Positions 40,616 through 42,112 of a stretch of 42,112 nucleotides of DNA are shown in pieces. Origin of the DNA: JBBQFC01 sp038321615 (GTDB taxonomy: Bacteria; Bacteroidota; Bacteroidia; Flavobacteriales_D; Cryomorphaceae); assembly GCA_038321615.1 (NCBI GenBank), contig JBBQFC010000024.1, positions 1 through 42,112 of the forward strand. Direction: 5' to 3'. A program made the position numbers and the translations under genes. Numbering within the stretch: the stretch's first letter is position 1; the number at the start of each line of letters is the position of its first letter. Under the pieces are notes generated by a model. It did not search any database. It was given only the letters and a program-made list of their open reading frames with translations, and was not told the origin of the DNA.

Positions 40616-42112
40616 TCAGTCGGCAACTACGATTTTCATAGTTTCAAAGCCAATAGGATCCTGCAGCACAACGGTGTATATTCCTGCTGCTATTTGAGAC
40701 AGATCTAACGCAGCGCCGTTGCGCAGGCTTTCTCTTAACAAAACCTTTCCCGTAAGGTCTACGAGCATTACGTCAGTAGTGCCAGCCATACCTTCTATGA
40801 ATAAATACTGTGTTGTTGGATTGGGATAAGCAGAGCGTATATTGCGTTGGTTTTCATCGACAGTCGACACCACCGAAGGATGCTGAATCTTAGTAACGTA
40901 CGCATCATCAAATCCATTCGAATTGAAAGATGTATTGCCAAACCCCACTGAATTTCCTTTGAAAGTACCTGTGGCGTAGATGTACATTGAATCTACTAAA
41001 ATGGCAAATCCAAAATCATCCTGTCCACCACCTAAGCGTTGAGACCAAAGGTAGTCGCCATCAGCATTGAGCGCTGATATAAAACCATCATAGGAGCCGA
41101 GAATATTATCCAGATGTGTGTCAGGTCCCGGATCGAAATCGCATTCATTAGAAACGTATCCAGTGGTATAAACTATGCCTTGTTCTACATCGATGGCATA
41201 ACATCCGCCATCTTCGGGACCTTCAAACTGCTTTGCCCATGCGAGATCGCCGTTGCTATTTAGTTTTACGATGTAGGCATCTGATAACCCCCCATTTGTG
41301 GTCATTTCAAAGACACCTGTACCGGGGTCGAAGTCAGCGACGGCACTATCGAAACCACCTGTTGCATAAACGTTGTCCTGCTCATCAACCGTCATTCCAA
41401 ATAGCCATTCGTTTCCGATGCCCCCAAAACTTTTACCCCAAATCAAGTCCCCATCTTCGGTCAATTTAACGATATATCCCTGCCAATCGAGCTCACTACC
41501 ATTTTCAAAAATCAATTCATCAGGACCTGGATCGCAATCTATCGAGCCGGCGAAATGGCCCGCCATAAGAATGTCACCTTCACTGCTCAAGGCGACACCT
41601 GCCGCAGTTTGTAACGACTCGCCGCTAAATTTTCGAGCCCAAACAAAATTGCCGTCACTATCATATTTTGCCACAAAGGCATCGGTGTAATTAAATCCAC
41701 TTATTTCCTCCAATTCCGTGACATCCTCCCCTGGATCAAAATCAACCGTATCCGAAAACTCCCCGCAGACAATCAAGTTGCCATCCGCATCTACGGCAAT
41801 TCCGGTCATGAAATCTTGATATATGCCACCCAAGCCAAAAGCCCAAACCAAATCGCCGGAAGAAGTGTATTTGGCAAGAAACATATCGAATTGACCATTG
41901 GAAGTGAGTTGAATTGATTCACTACCATTCGGAAAAACGACTGTTTGCCTGAATCGACCGGATGCATACACATTACCAGCATCGTCTGTGTGTACATCCA
42001 GCACGCGGCTTTGGCCTTCGATGGAACGTGCCCAAACAAAGCCGCCACTTGCATTCAGCTTGCTGATGTATGCATTGTACGTTCCCACAGAAGTTAGAAG
42101 TGCTTCCGTATC
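40616..42112 (-). CDS. Second SBBP-type beta-propeller with T9SS type A tail (5' end missing)
   Basis: The frame is open to the window edge; 498 codons are visible and the start and signal peptide lie beyond 42112. Six repeats are seen (NVYASGRF, NLIVCGEF, DILMAGHF, NVYATGGF, GIVYTTGYV, YIYATGTF), several with DFDPG or CDPGPD loops typical of this class. The C-terminus is a type A T9SS tail (AYPNPTTQYLFIEG, DLTGKVLL, IAAGIYTVVLQ, MKIVVAD). A seventh blade probably precedes the edge. It is related to the next gene but not a recent copy: the loops and tails differ. The gap of 181 bases between them suggests separate or loosely coupled transcription. Confidence 0.88.
   Translation of the reverse strand, partial: DTEALLTSVGTYNAYISKLNASGGFVWARSIEGQSRVLDVHTDDAGNVYASGRFRQTVVFPNGSESIQLTSNGQFDMFLAKYTSSGDLVWAFGLGGIYQDFMTGIAVDADGNLIVCGEFSDTVDFDPGEDVTELEEISGFNYTDAFVAKYDSDGNFVWARKFSGESLQTAAGVALSSEGDILMAGHFAGSIDCDPGPDELIFENGSELDWQGYIVKLTEDGDLIWGKSFGGIGNEWLFGMTVDEQDNVYATGGFDSAVADFDPGTGVFEMTTNGGLSDAYIVKLNSNGDLAWAKQFEGPEDGGCYAIDVEQGIVYTTGYVSNECDFDPGPDTHLDNILGSYDGFISALNADGDYLWSQRLGGGQDDFGFAILVDSMYIYATGTFKGNSVGFGNTSFNSNGFDDAYVTKIQHPSVVSTVDENQRNIRSAYPNPTTQYLFIEGMAGTTDVMLVDLTGKVLLRESLRNGAALDLSQIAAGIYTVVLQDPIGFETMKIVVAD

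Noticed and set aside
1..42112. tRNA, rRNA, CRISPR, insertion sequence or phage genes
   Set aside because: Read for conserved arms, direct-repeat arrays, transposase motifs and integrases; none found. The fibre-like protein alone does not make a prophage.

Overview
The window reads as chromosomal DNA of a Bacteroidota bacterium, probably a marine or free-living member of Flavobacteriia or a related class. The evidence is a type IX secretion type B (gliding-motility-associated) C-terminal domain, two type A sorting tails, a Bacteroidota-type second LpxD, the lipoprotein and periplasmic M1/S9 peptidases, and promoter-like sequences of the Bacteroidota form (TAnnTTTG near -7, one with a well spaced TTTG near -33). 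Genes are densely packed on both strands. No tRNA, rRNA, CRISPR array or insertion sequence was seen.

Layout. 1-2738: 5' end of ettA, then a leftward unit of a DEAD-box RNA helicase, two tiny membrane proteins and a Tat-exported metallophosphoesterase. 2838-7716: a PlsC-like acyltransferase facing two adjacent but distinct M1 metallopeptidases. 7783-10007: an LpxD acyltransferase overlapping a GAF-PP2C (RsbU-type) phosphatase. 9965-15129: a leftward polysaccharide module of glycosyltransferase, Wzx-like flippase, Wzz-like chain-length protein and Wzy/ligase. 15165-18240: a DUF5522 protein, a long (676-residue) urocanase and a TSUP permease. 18233-22193: a leftward RNA-modification pair (RlmI-like methyltransferase and RluA-like pseudouridine synthase) followed by an MBL-fold protein, with a divergent SpoU methyltransferase. 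22363-26399: a 1059-residue T9SS-exported IgGFc/Ig/PKD protein and a frameshifted DUF2490 gene. 26416-33055: sulfur genes (split YeeE/YedE transporter pair, CstB-like persulfide dioxygenase-rhodanese fusion, TauE-type permease) interspersed with a fibre-like repeat protein and a LiaF-like membrane protein. 33349-38308: exonuclease VII subunits, an S9 peptidase with a clear terminator, and a YhiN-like flavoprotein. 38309-38772: a gene-poor stretch with ACCCTT/AAGGGT inverted repeats and a nonsense-interrupted reading frame. 38773-42112: two neighbouring secreted beta-propeller proteins with T9SS tails, the second running off the window.

How the parts fit. LpxD, the Wzx/Wzy/Wzz module and the T9SS cargo all concern the outer membrane and cell surface. 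The sulfur genes resemble the S. aureus cst system plus a thiosulfate importer, suggesting handling of persulfide, sulfite and thiosulfate; no sulfide:quinone reductase or regulator is present in the window. I found no clearly new defence or mobile system. The most unexplained items are the interrupted frame and repeats at 38387-38611, the two small membrane proteins at 1186-1446, and the repeat protein at 27809-29836.
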